A program made the translations under genes and the position numbers. A DNA stretch of 64,000 nucleotides from JACVRW01 sp963813495. Lineage in GTDB: Bacteria > Actinomycetota > Thermoleophilia > Solirubrobacterales > Thermoleophilaceae. Below, piece after piece: positions 51,363 to 59,262 of this stretch. Under the pieces are notes generated by a model. The model was not told the origin of the DNA. It ran no database searches and was given only the letters and a program-made list of their open reading frames with translations. The stretch lies in NCBI GenBank assembly GCA_963813495.1, contig CAWEZC010000005.1:868001-932000 (forward strand), given 5' to 3'. Every line of letters begins with the position of its first letter. Position 1 is the stretch's first letter.

Positions 51363-52357
51363 AGACGGTGGCTCTCGCGATGGCGGCGCTGCTGCTGGTG
51401 CTCGCCGGCTGTGGAGAGAAGGAAGAGGCGCTCGAGCCCTCGGGCTCCAAGCGCGTCGAGCTGATGCTCGACTACTTCCCCAACGCCGACCACGCGGGCA
51501 TCTACGCTGCGCAGGCCGGCGGGCACTTCGAGCAGGCGGGGCTGGATGTGGAGATTCGCCAGCCGCCCGATCCGGCGGCGCCGATCAAGCAGGTGGCGGC
51601 GGGCCGCGTCGACCTGGCGATCTCGTACGAGCCCGAGCTGCTGCGGGCGCGCGACCAGGGGCTGCGGGTGGTCAGCGTGGCCGCGATCGTGCAGGAGCCA
51701 TTGACCTCGATCATGTCGCTGCCCAAGGCCAAGATCCGCGAGCCCGCCGACCTGCGCGGCAAGACGGTGGGCACCGCCGGGATCGACTACCAAACCGCCT
51801 ACCTTCGTACGGTGCTCGACCAGGCGGGTGTGAACCCGGATTCCGTGAAGGAGCGCAACGTCGGCTTCGGGCTCACTCCCGCTCTGCTGACCGGCAAGGT
51901 CGACGCCACCCTCGGCGCCTTCTGGAACTACGAGGGCACCGAGCTGCGCCTGAAGGGCAAGCGGCCGCAGATCATCCGCATCGAGGACGCCGGCGTGCCC
52001 AGCTACAACGAGCTGGTGCTGGTTGCCAACGAAGACGCGCTCGAGCGCGACCAGAGCAAGATCCGCGCCTTCATCGGCGCTCTGTCGCGCGGCACGCGCG
52101 ACCTGCGCGAGGACCCCGACCAGGCCATCGAGGGACTGCTCGAGGCCAACCCGGACCTCGATCCCGAGCTCCAGCGTGCGGTGGTCAAGGTCACGCTGCC
52201 GCTCTTCTTCCCGCCTGAGGGCGAGCCCTACGGCTGGCAGAGCCCCGAGCAGTGGGATTCCTTCTCGGCCTGGATGAAGGAGAACGGGCTGCTCGAACGC
52301 CCGCCCGAGCCGGCGGCCAGCTACGACAACGAGCTGCTGCCCGGAGCCGGGCTCTAG
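51359..52357 (+). CDS. Thiamine-precursor-binding lipoprotein (ThiY/NMT1-Thi5-like)
   Basis: A 332-residue periplasmic-type binding protein. The signal peptide ends in LAGC (Cys 18). The mature part begins VELMLDYFPNADHAGIYAAQAGGHFEQAGLDVEI, the NMT1/Thi5 signature, and continues with DLAISYEPELLRARDQGL and GKTVGTAGIDYQTAYLRTVL. It captures a pyrimidine precursor for the transporter. Its TAG stop is shared with the convergent msrB in CTAG. Confidence 0.92.
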   Translation: MKTVALAMAALLLVLAGCGEKEEALEPSGSKRVELMLDYFPNADHAGIYAAQAGGHFEQAGLDVEIRQPPDPAAPIKQVAAGRVDLAISYEPELLRARDQGLRVVSVAAIVQEPLTSIMSLPKAKIREPADLRGKTVGTAGIDYQTAYLRTVLDQAGVNPDSVKERNVGFGLTPALLTGKVDATLGAFWNYEGTELRLKGKRPQIIRIEDAGVPSYNELVLVANEDALERDQSKIRAFIGALSRGTRDLREDPDQAIEGLLEANPDLDPELQRAVVKVTLPLFFPPEGEPYGWQSPEQWDSFSAWMKENGLLERPPEPAASYDNELLPGAGL

Positions 52358-52755
52358 CCCGAGCCGTTCTCGTCCAGGTCGAGCGCTATCGAGTTGATGC
52401 AGTAGCGCTGCCCGTCGGGTCCCGGACCGTCGGGGAACACATGGCCGAGGTGGCCGCCACAACGGGCGCAGGTCACCTCGGTCCGCACCATGCCGTGCGA
52501 GTTGTCGGGATGCAGCTCGACGGCCTCGGCCAACGCGGGCTCGGTGAAGCTCGGCCAGCCCGTGCCGGAGTCGAACTTGGAGTCGGAGCTGAACAGCTCG
52601 TTGCCACACGCGCCGCAGCGATAGATCCCGTCGGCCTTCGAATGGGTGTAGGCGCCAGTGAAGGGCGGTTCGGTGCCCTTCTGGCGCAGTATCTGAAAGC
52701 GCTCCGGAGTGAGCTCCTCGCGCCACTCCTGATCGGTCTTGTCGAGCTTCTCCAT
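52354..52755 (-). CDS. msrB: Peptide-methionine (R)-S-oxide reductase
   Basis: A 133-residue enzyme that repairs methionine-R-sulfoxide. Two CxxC zinc motifs (YRCGACGNELF, VTCARCGGHLGHVF) and the catalytic Cys in RYCINSIAL are present, as is GTGWPSF. The ATG at 52755 shares one base with the TAA of the upstream glycosylase gene (TAATG), so the two are coupled. It is a cytoplasmic single-domain form. Confidence 0.96.
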   Translation of the reverse strand: MEKLDKTDQEWREELTPERFQILRQKGTEPPFTGAYTHSKADGIYRCGACGNELFSSDSKFDSGTGWPSFTEPALAEAVELHPDNSHGMVRTEVTCARCGGHLGHVFPDGPGPDGQRYCINSIALDLDENGSG

Positions 52756-53597
52756 TACCTCGTCTCCGCTGGGTGTCGTTGTGGGCGAAGCAGCCGGCTC
52801 GGCCGGCTGCGCACGATGCTGTCTCCCGGGGTGAACCTTCTCTGGAGAGCGTAGAGCCCGGCTAGCCCCGCCCATTCCTCGTAGGGAGCGAAGAAGGCGC
52901 GCACCTCCTCCTCGGTGGCGCGCCGGCCCAGGCCGGCGGCGCTGCCCACCAGCTGGAGGTAGGCCACGTCGAGGGCGGGAAGCATGTCGTCGCGGCCCTG
53001 ACCCTCGAAGGCGAGCATCTCGATCGTCCAGTTGCCGATGTCGGGAATGGTCAGCAGCCGCGTCCACGAGGGCTCGTGCCGGGTCAGGTCGGCGCGCCCG
53101 GAGGCGACCTCGCGAGCGGCCTGGATGAGCGCGATCGAGCGCTTGGGGGCCAGCCCGCAGGCGTCGAGCTCGGCCGGTGAGCGACCGGCCACGAAGGCGG
53201 CGGAGGGTGGGGCTACCAGCGTGCCGCAGGCGCTGCGACGGCCGTGGCGGCGCACGATCCTGCGCTCGATGGCGGCGGCGCGCCGGGACTCGATCAACTG
53301 CTCGCAGACGGCCCAGGCCAGTGCCTCGAAGGGCTCGGGGCGCCGGCGTGGCCGCACCCAGGGGCGCGCGCGGATCACCGGGCCGATGAGCGGGTCGCGA
53401 CGAAAGCGCGCGTGAAATTCGGACAGGTCGTGATCGGTCCCGAGAGCGAAGCGCATGCGCTCGATGCCCGTGATGGCGGCCTCACGCCGTGAGGCGCGGG
53501 CGCGGAAGCGCACGCGCCCGGCGGCCGCCCAGGCCTGCACCACCACCTCGTCGTCGTCAACGTGCAGCAGCCGGGCCAGCGTGTACCCACGGCGCAC
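52755..53597 (-). CDS. AlkA-like DNA glycosylase (HhH-GPD superfamily)
   Basis: A 280-residue glycosylase of the AlkA-like group typical of this lineage. FEALAWAVCEQLIESRRAAAIERRIVRRHG is the helical core, IPDIGNWTIEMLAFEGQG the helix-hairpin-helix, and LPALDVAYLQLVG holds the catalytic Asp (the usual LPAGD is LPALD). Family-like sequence (TPAGPYRLPGAGRDRVL) continues about 20 codons upstream of the GTG at 53597 without any ATG, GTG or TTG, so the true start may be unusual. It is co-translated with msrB. Confidence 0.8.
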   Translation of the reverse strand: MRRGYTLARLLHVDDDEVVVQAWAAAGRVRFRARASRREAAITGIERMRFALGTDHDLSEFHARFRRDPLIGPVIRARPWVRPRRRPEPFEALAWAVCEQLIESRRAAAIERRIVRRHGRRSACGTLVAPPSAAFVAGRSPAELDACGLAPKRSIALIQAAREVASGRADLTRHEPSWTRLLTIPDIGNWTIEMLAFEGQGRDDMLPALDVAYLQLVGSAAGLGRRATEEEVRAFFAPYEEWAGLAGLYALQRRFTPGDSIVRSRPSRLLRPQRHPAETR

Positions 53598-53671
53598 GAG
53601 GACGCGGTCACGCCCGGCCCCGGGCAGCCGGTAGGGGCCCGCTGGAGTTACCTCCTGCTCGACGGTGGCGG

Positions 53672-53968
53672 CTATCGGTCCTTGAGGAGGTGGATGTCGA
53701 CCAGGAACGAGCGCGAGGCGGCTATCTCGGCCTTCTTGGCGCGACCTCGGCCCAGGCGCAGCGTGGCGCCGCTGCGCGGGCGGCGTAGCACCCGGACGAG
53801 CACGAAGGTGGCCACTCCGAGGAGGAAGCCGCCGGTGGCCGCCGCCACGGCGGCGGGCAGCGACACCTCACGCGCCGGCTCGATGGTGCGCGCTTCGGCC
53901 AGCACCGGGAGCGGGCGCACCTCGGCTTCCTGGTGCTCCGGGTCGGGCAGGGCGGCGTAATCGGGCAC
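53672..53968 (-). CDS. Small single-pass membrane protein
   Basis: A 98-residue protein: an acidic/Pro N-terminus (VPDYAALPDPEHQEAEVRPLP), one membrane helix (AAATGGFLLGVATFVLVRVL) and a basic cytoplasmic tail (RRPRSGATLRLGRGRAKKAE). No family is recognised. TACACT lies 6 nt before the GTG start, indicating a leaderless transcript. Confidence 0.6.
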   Translation of the reverse strand: MPDYAALPDPEHQEAEVRPLPVLAEARTIEPAREVSLPAAVAAATGGFLLGVATFVLVRVLRRPRSGATLRLGRGRAKKAEIAASRSFLVDIHLLKDR

Positions 53969-53974
53969 GCCGCG

Positions 53975-53980
53975 AGTGTA
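53975..53980 (-). promoter_or_regulatory. Leaderless -10 box
   Basis: TACACT on the minus strand, 6 nt before the GTG at 53968. Confidence 0.5.
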
Positions 53981-54009
53981 CCCGGGTCCACGGCCGCTTC
54001 GCGCCGCCG

Positions 54010-55134
54010 TTAGAGGTCGCGCTCGTAAATCCGGAACTTCTTGACGATCGTCCCCCCCATGGCCTCCATGCCCCGGTTCATCGCCTTGTTGGTCTCGAGG
54101 ATCCAGCCCATTTCGCCCCCCTTGACGCGGGTGACCGCGGCCATGTCGAAGTGCTCCGCGTAGAGCCCGGCGGCCACGCCGGTGTGCTGATAGGCAGGCC
54201 TGACCCCCAGGAAGCCGACCCGGACCCGGTCGACGATGCGCCTGCGGTTCAGGTAGTGCCACCAGCCGAAGGGCAGCAGGCGGCCGTCCATCCGCTTGAG
54301 CACCTGGTTGATGTCCGGGACGCTGATCGCGATGCCCACCGTCCGGCCCTCCGAGTCCTCGGCCACCATGAACCAGTCACGGTCGTAGACGAGCTGGAGC
54401 TCCTGGGCGTAGGCGTCGAGATCGCCCTTGGAGTAGGGCACGAAATCCCAGTTGCGCGACCAGGCCTCGTTGTAGATCTCGGCGAAGGCGTCGAGCTCGC
54501 GGCGCAGGTGGCGCCGGCTCATCTTGCGGATCCGTATCCCGTGCTTGGGCTCGAGCTTGTCGGCCAGGTCCCAGATGATGGGCAGCACCCTGTCCCGGCC
54601 GGTGATGTGGAGCTGCCACATGAACAGGTCCATGGCCTTGGCCAGGCCGGCCGCCTCGCAGAGCTCGCGGTAGTAGGGCGGTTGCCAGGGCTGGCGGATC
54701 ATTGCCTGCCGCTCGTAGCCCTCGATCAGCACGCCGCTCTCGTCGTTCATGGTGAAGTCCATCGGCCCGATCATCAGGTCGCGTCCGCGCTCGCGCAGCC
54801 AGGCGGCGGCCGTGTCGAGCAGGGAGCGCATGGCCTCGGGATCGTTCTCCAGCTCCAGGAACCCGAACATGCCCCAGGCGTTGTCGTGCGCGCGATTGAA
54901 GGCGGTGTCGACCTGCGCACTCACCCGGCCCACCACCTTGCCGTCTCGCCGAGCTACGAACAGCTGCGCCTCACCGCGCTTGAAGAAGGCGTTGAAGCGG
55001 GGGCTCAGGAACAGCCTGCGCTCGATGCGCAGCGGGGGTACCCAGGCGTCCTGAGTAGAGTGCAGCCGGTACGGAAGCTCGATGAACTCGCGCAGGTCCC
55101 TGCGCGAGGCGACGGGCGAAACCTCCACGGACAC
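54010..55134 (-). CDS. GNAT-fold acyltransferase resembling bacterial ceramide synthase (YghO-like)
   Basis: A 374-residue protein of the YghO-like GNAT group. FIELPYRLHSTQDAWVPPLRIERRLFLSPRFNAFF opens it, then AQLFVARRDGKVVGRVSAQVDTAFN, GFLELENDPEAMRSLLDTAAAWLRERG, GPMDFTMNDESGVLIEGY, and a second GNAT-like half ending in FLGVRPAYQHTGVAAGLYAEH. Proteins of this type include the ceramide synthase of bacterial sphingolipid pathways (family knowledge). Starts at 55134 and 55128 are possible; TACAGT lies 8 nt upstream of the first. It is divergent from the serine-palmitoyltransferase-like gene with only 15 nt between start codons. Confidence 0.7.
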   Translation of the reverse strand: MSVEVSPVASRRDLREFIELPYRLHSTQDAWVPPLRIERRLFLSPRFNAFFKRGEAQLFVARRDGKVVGRVSAQVDTAFNRAHDNAWGMFGFLELENDPEAMRSLLDTAAAWLRERGRDLMIGPMDFTMNDESGVLIEGYERQAMIRQPWQPPYYRELCEAAGLAKAMDLFMWQLHITGRDRVLPIIWDLADKLEPKHGIRIRKMSRRHLRRELDAFAEIYNEAWSRNWDFVPYSKGDLDAYAQELQLVYDRDWFMVAEDSEGRTVGIAISVPDINQVLKRMDGRLLPFGWWHYLNRRRIVDRVRVGFLGVRPAYQHTGVAAGLYAEHFDMAAVTRVKGGEMGWILETNKAMNRGMEAMGGTIVKKFRIYERDL

Positions 55135-55149
55135 GGCGCGAGACTGTAT

Positions 55150-56406
55150 ATGCCGACCGCTATCGATCTCTTCGAAAAGGCCCGCCGACACGAGAGGCTC
55201 GAGCAGCTTCAGGCGGCTCGGGAGCACGACCTGATGCCCTACTTCCGAGTGCTCGAGGGACCGGCCGGCCCGGTTGTTCACATGGAGGGACGCGAGCGCA
55301 TCATGCTCGGGTCCAACAACTACCTCGGCCTGACCGGCGACGAGCGGGTCAAGGAGGCTGCGCGAGCCGCGCTCGAGAAGTACGGCACCGGGCTGACCGG
55401 CTCGCGCTTTCTGAACGGCACGCTGGAGCTCCACCTCGAGCTCGAGCAGCAGCTGGCGGACTGGATGGGCACTGAGGACGCCCTCGTGTTCACCACCGGC
55501 TACCTGGCCAACACCGGCGCGATCGGGACCCTTCTGGGCCCGGGCGACACCGTCATCTGCGACAGCGGCGACCACGCCTCCATCCTCGACGCGGTGTCGA
55601 TGTCGCGCGCCCGCATCCGGCCCTACCGGCACAACCGCCTCGACAAGCTGGAGACGATGCTCCAGCGCGCCGAGGGCGACGGCGGCGGCGTGCTCGTGGT
55701 GGTCGACGGGGTCTTCTCGATGGAGGGCGACGTGGCCCCGCTGCCCGACATCGCCGTCCTGTGCCGCGAGCACGGCGCTCGGCTGATGGTCGACGAGGCC
55801 CACGGCGTGGGCGTGCTGGGCACGCGCGGGGCGGGCACCTGCGAGGCGATGGACTGCGAGGACGAGGTGGACCTGCGCATGGGCACCTTCTCCAAGTCAC
55901 TGGCGTCCTGCGGCGGCTTCATCGCCGGCCCGGCCGACGTGGTCGACTTCCTGCGCGTCCAGTCGCGCTCCTTCATGTTCACCGCCGCCGCGGTGCCCGC
56001 GGCCATCGGCGCGACGATGGGCGCGCTCGAGATCATCCGCTCGGACGAGGGTCCGGTCCTGATGGACAGGGTGCTGGCCAACGCCCGCTACCTGCACGAC
56101 GGACTGGGCGAGCTCGGCTACCACGTGATGGATCCCTGCCCGATGCCCGACGGCTCCGACCTGATCACTCCGATCGTGCCCGTGCACATCGGTGACGATT
56201 GGAAGGCCGTGATGCTCTGGAAGGCGCTCTACGACGCCGGGGTGTACGTCAACGTCGCCATCTACCCGGCCGTTCAGCGTGGCGGTGCGCTGCTGCGCAC
56301 GAGCGTCATGGCGACCCACGAGCGCGACCACCTCGATGGCGCGCTGGCCATCTTCGAGCGCGTCAAGGGCGAGGTCGAGCAGGCGACACCGCCGCTCGCA
56401 GACTGA
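55150..56406 (+). CDS. Alpha-oxoamine synthase, serine palmitoyltransferase-like
   Basis: A 418-residue PLP enzyme that condenses an amino acid with an acyl thioester. GSNNYLGLTGDERV, YGTGLTGSRFLNGTLELHLELE, His142 in SGDHAS, Asp215 and His218 in VDEAHGVG, and Lys249 in GTFSKSLASCGG (PLP Schiff base) are visible. GTFSKS, the GSNNYLGL/NGT pattern and the end MLWKALYDAGVYVNVAIYPAVQRGGALLRTS fit bacterial serine palmitoyltransferase better than BioF or Kbl, which usually have GTLxKA. It lacks any membrane helix, as in soluble bacterial SPT. It faces the ceramide-synthase-like GNAT gene. Its last 44 bp overlap the convergent eamA gene. Confidence 0.8.
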   Translation: MPTAIDLFEKARRHERLEQLQAAREHDLMPYFRVLEGPAGPVVHMEGRERIMLGSNNYLGLTGDERVKEAARAALEKYGTGLTGSRFLNGTLELHLELEQQLADWMGTEDALVFTTGYLANTGAIGTLLGPGDTVICDSGDHASILDAVSMSRARIRPYRHNRLDKLETMLQRAEGDGGGVLVVVDGVFSMEGDVAPLPDIAVLCREHGARLMVDEAHGVGVLGTRGAGTCEAMDCEDEVDLRMGTFSKSLASCGGFIAGPADVVDFLRVQSRSFMFTAAAVPAAIGATMGALEIIRSDEGPVLMDRVLANARYLHDGLGELGYHVMDPCPMPDGSDLITPIVPVHIGDDWKAVMLWKALYDAGVYVNVAIYPAVQRGGALLRTSVMATHERDHLDGALAIFERVKGEVEQATPPLAD

Positions 56407-57352
56407 GACCGCTTTGCCGGCGCTCCAGTTGCCGCAATTGCGGTCTCACCTCGTGCTGAGTGCGGCGCGGCCGACCCAGCACCGCGGCGAGCCCCGGCGG
56501 CAGTCGCCCGTCGGTCGAGAGCCACGAGCCGGCAAGGATCAGCAGCAGGCCCACGACGGTGCCCGCCGTCACGCTCTCGTCCAGCACGGCCACGCCCAGC
56601 GCCAGCGCCACCACGGGCGCGATGTAGGTGATCACGGTGGCCCGGCCCGGGCCGATCTCGGTGATCAGCCGGAAGAAGACCAGGAAGGCGACGGCGGTGC
56701 ACAGGAGGCCCAGCAGGGTGACCGAGGCGATGGCATCGCCGGAGGGCATCTCGCTCGGCCGGCCCGCGACACCCAGGGGCAGGAGCAGGATGGTGGCGAT
56801 GCCGAGGGCGCCGGCCACCGGGCCGATCGGATCGGCCTTCGAGAACTGACGCTTGACGATCATCGGCCCGGCCGCGTATCCGACCGTGGCCACGAGGATC
56901 GCCAGCGCGCCCAGCAGCTCGTTCGCGCTCCCGGACACGTCTATTCCCACCAGTGCGACCACTCCGGCCAGGCCGATGAGCATGCCCACGAAACGGGTGG
57001 CGTTGGGCCGCTCGGTGTGGTCGAAGCGCAGGGCGAGGAACGCGACCATGAGCGGCACGGCCGCGATCAGGATCGCCGTGATCGACGAGGACAGGTACTC
57101 CTCGCCGAAGGCGATCAGGGGAAACGGGATCGTGATCTCGACGAAGGCGAAGGCCAGCAGCCAGCGCGGCGACAGGCCGCGCAGGGCGCCCGTGCGCCAG
57201 GCGATCGGCAGCAGGATCGCCGCCGCCATGGCCACGCGCGACCAGGCCACGAAGCCCGCGGAGAGCTCGTCGACGGCGATCTTGATGAATAGGTAGGGCA
57301 CCCCCCAGATGACCGACATGGAGGCAAAGAGGGCCCATCCGCGTGCGCTCAC
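56363..57352 (-). CDS. EamA/DMT superfamily transporter
   Basis: A 329-residue protein with ten membrane helices in two EamA repeats: WALFASMSVIWGVPYLFIKIAVDE and PRWLLAFAFVEITIPFPLIAFGEEYLSSSITAILIAAVPLMVAFLALR in the first, YAAGPMIVKRQF and VFFRLITEIGPGRATVITYIAPVVALALGVAVLDE in the second. It is a metabolite exporter of unknown substrate. The last 40 residues form a basic cytoplasmic tail. It is the last gene of an azlC-azlD-eamA group (4-bp overlap with azlD). Confidence 0.88.
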   Translation of the reverse strand: MSARGWALFASMSVIWGVPYLFIKIAVDELSAGFVAWSRVAMAAAILLPIAWRTGALRGLSPRWLLAFAFVEITIPFPLIAFGEEYLSSSITAILIAAVPLMVAFLALRFDHTERPNATRFVGMLIGLAGVVALVGIDVSGSANELLGALAILVATVGYAAGPMIVKRQFSKADPIGPVAGALGIATILLLPLGVAGRPSEMPSGDAIASVTLLGLLCTAVAFLVFFRLITEIGPGRATVITYIAPVVALALGVAVLDESVTAGTVVGLLLILAGSWLSTDGRLPPGLAAVLGRPRRTQHEVRPQLRQLERRQSGLSLRAAVSPARPRP

Positions 57353-57657
57353 GTCACAACCCTTAGCAGGGCGGCGCTCGCGGCGGCCACCCCCACGACC
57401 ACGATGATCGGAGCCCGCAACGCTATGGCCACGGCGGCGGCGACGAGGCCGGCCCCGCGCTCGTCGAGCACGAGCTCCTCCTCGGAGGCGAAGGCCTGGG
57501 TGGCCACCAGCGCAGCGAGCAGGGCGGGGCCCACCAGCGCGACCATGCGGCCCAGGCGCAGCGGCAGCTCGCGGTCCCCGGCCAGCACGGGTCCGGCGGC
57601 CTTGATCGCCACGGTGGCGACGCCCACGAGCAGCACCGCGCTCCAGGCGGTGCTCAC
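57349..57657 (-). CDS. azlD: AzlD family branched-chain amino acid transport protein
   Basis: A 102-residue protein with three to four helices: VLLVGVATVAIKAAGPVLAGDRELPLRLGRMVALVGPALLAALVATQAF, then AGLVAAAVAIALRAPIIVVVGVAAASAALLR. This is the usual small partner of AzlC in branched-chain amino acid export. Both ends overlap neighbours by 4 bp (azlC upstream, eamA downstream). Confidence 0.88.
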   Translation of the reverse strand: MSTAWSAVLLVGVATVAIKAAGPVLAGDRELPLRLGRMVALVGPALLAALVATQAFASEEELVLDERGAGLVAAAVAIALRAPIIVVVGVAAASAALLRVVT

Positions 57658-58418
57658 GACGCCTCTCCGCGCAGGGGACGGCGGCGCTCCGGGCGCGTCC
57701 GCTCAGGGAGGCGCCGCGCGTTGCCGGCCTGCTTCGCTGAGCTCTCGGGGAGCAGCCCGAAGAGCACCCCGAGGGTGGCGGCGATCACCGGCACGCCGGC
57801 CGGTGTCAGCGGCGTCAGGAGCAACGCGATCCCGGCGCCGGCCACTGCGGCGGCGAGCGCATTGCGCGATCTGATCAGCGGGACCATCAGCGCCAGGAAG
57901 AGCGCGGGAAAGGCGGCGTCGAGCCCGAGCGTGGCCGGGTCGCCGAGGCTGCTGCCCACCGCCACGCCCAGGATGGTGCCGCCCAGCCAGCCGGCGTACA
58001 GCACGCCGCCGGCGCCGAGCATGCGACGCCGGTCGAAGCGCCCGTCCTGCTGTGACACGGCCCAGCTTTCATCCACCAGCAGCTGCGCCTCGAGCGTGCG
58101 CCGCAGCCGTCCGCCGGTGAACGTACGTGCGGCCGCAAGACCCATCGGGCCGTAGCGCGCGTTGAGCAGAACCGCCGCGGCCACCGCGGCGAGCAGCGTT
58201 CCCCCCGCGCTCAGCACCGAGACCGCGGCGAACTGCGCCGAGCCGGCGAAGGTGGTGGCGCTCATGGCGATCGCCGCGACCGGATCGAAGCCGGCCGACT
58301 GCGAGAGCACGCCGAACGAGGCACCGAACAACAGCACCGCAGGGGACAGGGGCAGGATCGCCCGCGCGCCGGCCGCGTAGGCCGAGCGAGCACGTGTCCG
58401 GGGGGTCGGGTCGTTCAC
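57654..58418 (-). CDS. azlC: AzlC family branched-chain amino acid exporter
   Basis: A 254-residue protein with about seven helices. AGARAILPLSPAVLLFGASFGVLSQSAGFDPVAAIAMSATTFAGSAQFAAVSVL is the AzlC signature, and LLNARYGPMGLAAAR and LLVDESWAVSQQ follow. The GTG at 58418 was chosen (family start, TAGCGT 10 nt upstream); an ATG-type start at 58463 would overlap the promoter of the divergent Lrp gene. It functions with AzlD. Confidence 0.88.
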   Translation of the reverse strand: MNDPTPRTRARSAYAAGARAILPLSPAVLLFGASFGVLSQSAGFDPVAAIAMSATTFAGSAQFAAVSVLSAGGTLLAAVAAAVLLNARYGPMGLAAARTFTGGRLRRTLEAQLLVDESWAVSQQDGRFDRRRMLGAGGVLYAGWLGGTILGVAVGSSLGDPATLGLDAAFPALFLALMVPLIRSRNALAAAVAGAGIALLLTPLTPAGVPVIAATLGVLFGLLPESSAKQAGNARRLPERTRPERRRPLRGEAS

Positions 58419-58467
58419 GGACGCGAAAACGCTAGTGGCTGTATGGAGAAAGAGGGCTCTCACCGGA

Positions 58468-58473
58468 TATCGT
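58468..58473 (+). promoter_or_regulatory. Leaderless -10 box of the Lrp-type gene
   Basis: TATCGT, exactly 7 nt before the ATG at 58481. Confidence 0.55.
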
Positions 58474-58480
58474 TTGCCTG

Positions 58481-58951
58481 ATGGCCATAGCTGACGAACT
58501 TGATTCGGTCGATCGGGCTCTGCTGCTGGAGCTCCAGAAGGATGCTCGACAGACCAACAAGGCGCTGGCGGAGAAGGTGGGGGTGGCGCCCTCCACGTGT
58601 CTCGAGCGGGTACGCGAGCTGCGCGCGCGCGGCGTCATCCGGCGCTTCCGGGCCGACGTCGACCCGGCGGCGCTGGGACGCCCGATGCAGGCGATCCTCT
58701 CGATCCAGCAGCGGGCCGCTCAGCACGGGGCCATAGAGAGCATGCTGCGGCACATGCGAGAGCAGCCCGAGACGGTGCGCGTCATGGCCCTCACCGGCAC
58801 GACCGACTTCATCATGCACGTGGCCGTGCGCGACATGGATCACCTGCGTGAGCTCGTGTGGTCGATGACCGAGCGTCGCGAGCTCGGGCGCATTCAGAGC
58901 TCGCTGATCTTCGCGCACGAGGAAGGACCCGAGCTCATGCCGCTCGACTGA
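58481..58951 (+). CDS. Lrp/AsnC family transcriptional regulator
   Basis: A 156-residue regulator. DSVDRALLLELQKDARQTNKALAEKVGVAPSTCLERVRELRARGVIRRFRADVDPAALG is the Lrp HTH, followed by a RAM effector domain (RVMALTGTTDFIMHVAVRDMDHL). It is divergent from azlCD with a 62-bp intergenic region, as in systems where an Lrp-type protein (AzlB in Bacillus) represses branched-chain amino acid export genes. A leucine-type effector is likely. Confidence 0.92.
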   Translation: MAIADELDSVDRALLLELQKDARQTNKALAEKVGVAPSTCLERVRELRARGVIRRFRADVDPAALGRPMQAILSIQQRAAQHGAIESMLRHMREQPETVRVMALTGTTDFIMHVAVRDMDHLRELVWSMTERRELGRIQSSLIFAHEEGPELMPLD

Positions 58952-59183
58952 CCTCTTCGCTGTCGGCGGCCCGGCGCAGCAGTCTCACCACGTCATCGGT
59001 GGCGTGGAACGGGTCGGCCACCATGCGTCCGTCGGTCAGGCCCAGCGCCGCACGCAGCTCACCGTCCACGTAGGCCATCAGCAGGGGCGCCCCGGGCGCC
59101 CGCCGGCTGTCGAGCTCGGCCAGGTCGTGCACGTCGTCCTGTTCCGCCGTGCTGGACCGGATGATGGTGATCGAGTTGGTCAC
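58935..59183 (-). CDS. Small hypothetical protein
   Basis: An 82-residue protein: NSITIIRSSTAEQDDVHDLAELDSRRAPGAPLLMAYVDGELRAALGLTDGRMVADPFHATDDVVRLLRRAA. It looks like the core strands of a GNAT-like fold without an acetyl-CoA loop, and appears widely conserved in this lineage. The function is unknown. The GTG at 59183 has GAGGAGG upstream. It overlaps the lrp 3' end by 17 bp. Confidence 0.7.
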   Translation of the reverse strand: MTNSITIIRSSTAEQDDVHDLAELDSRRAPGAPLLMAYVDGELRAALGLTDGRMVADPFHATDDVVRLLRRAADSEEVSRAA

Positions 59184-59238
59184 TTCGGCCTCCTCGCGTT
59201 GTAACCGTCAAATACGTTATGCCGGAATCGTAGCACCA

Positions 59239-59253
59239 GCTAAACTGTTTAGC
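59239..59253. promoter_or_regulatory. Palindrome before the CGNR gene, candidate operator
   Basis: GCTAAAC-T-GTTTAGC, perfect 7-bp arms with a 1-nt centre, ends 9 nt before the CGNR gene start. It overlaps the place where its -10 box (TAGCCA, 7 nt before the ATG) should be, so autoregulation is plausible. Confidence 0.5.
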
Positions 59254-59262
59254 CAGTTACGT

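Noticed and set aside
55150..56406. BioF or Kbl assignment for the alpha-oxoamine synthase
   Set aside because: No biotin or threonine-degradation genes are nearby, and GTFSKS with the C-terminal YVN block fits serine palmitoyltransferase better. It is not excluded without a tree.
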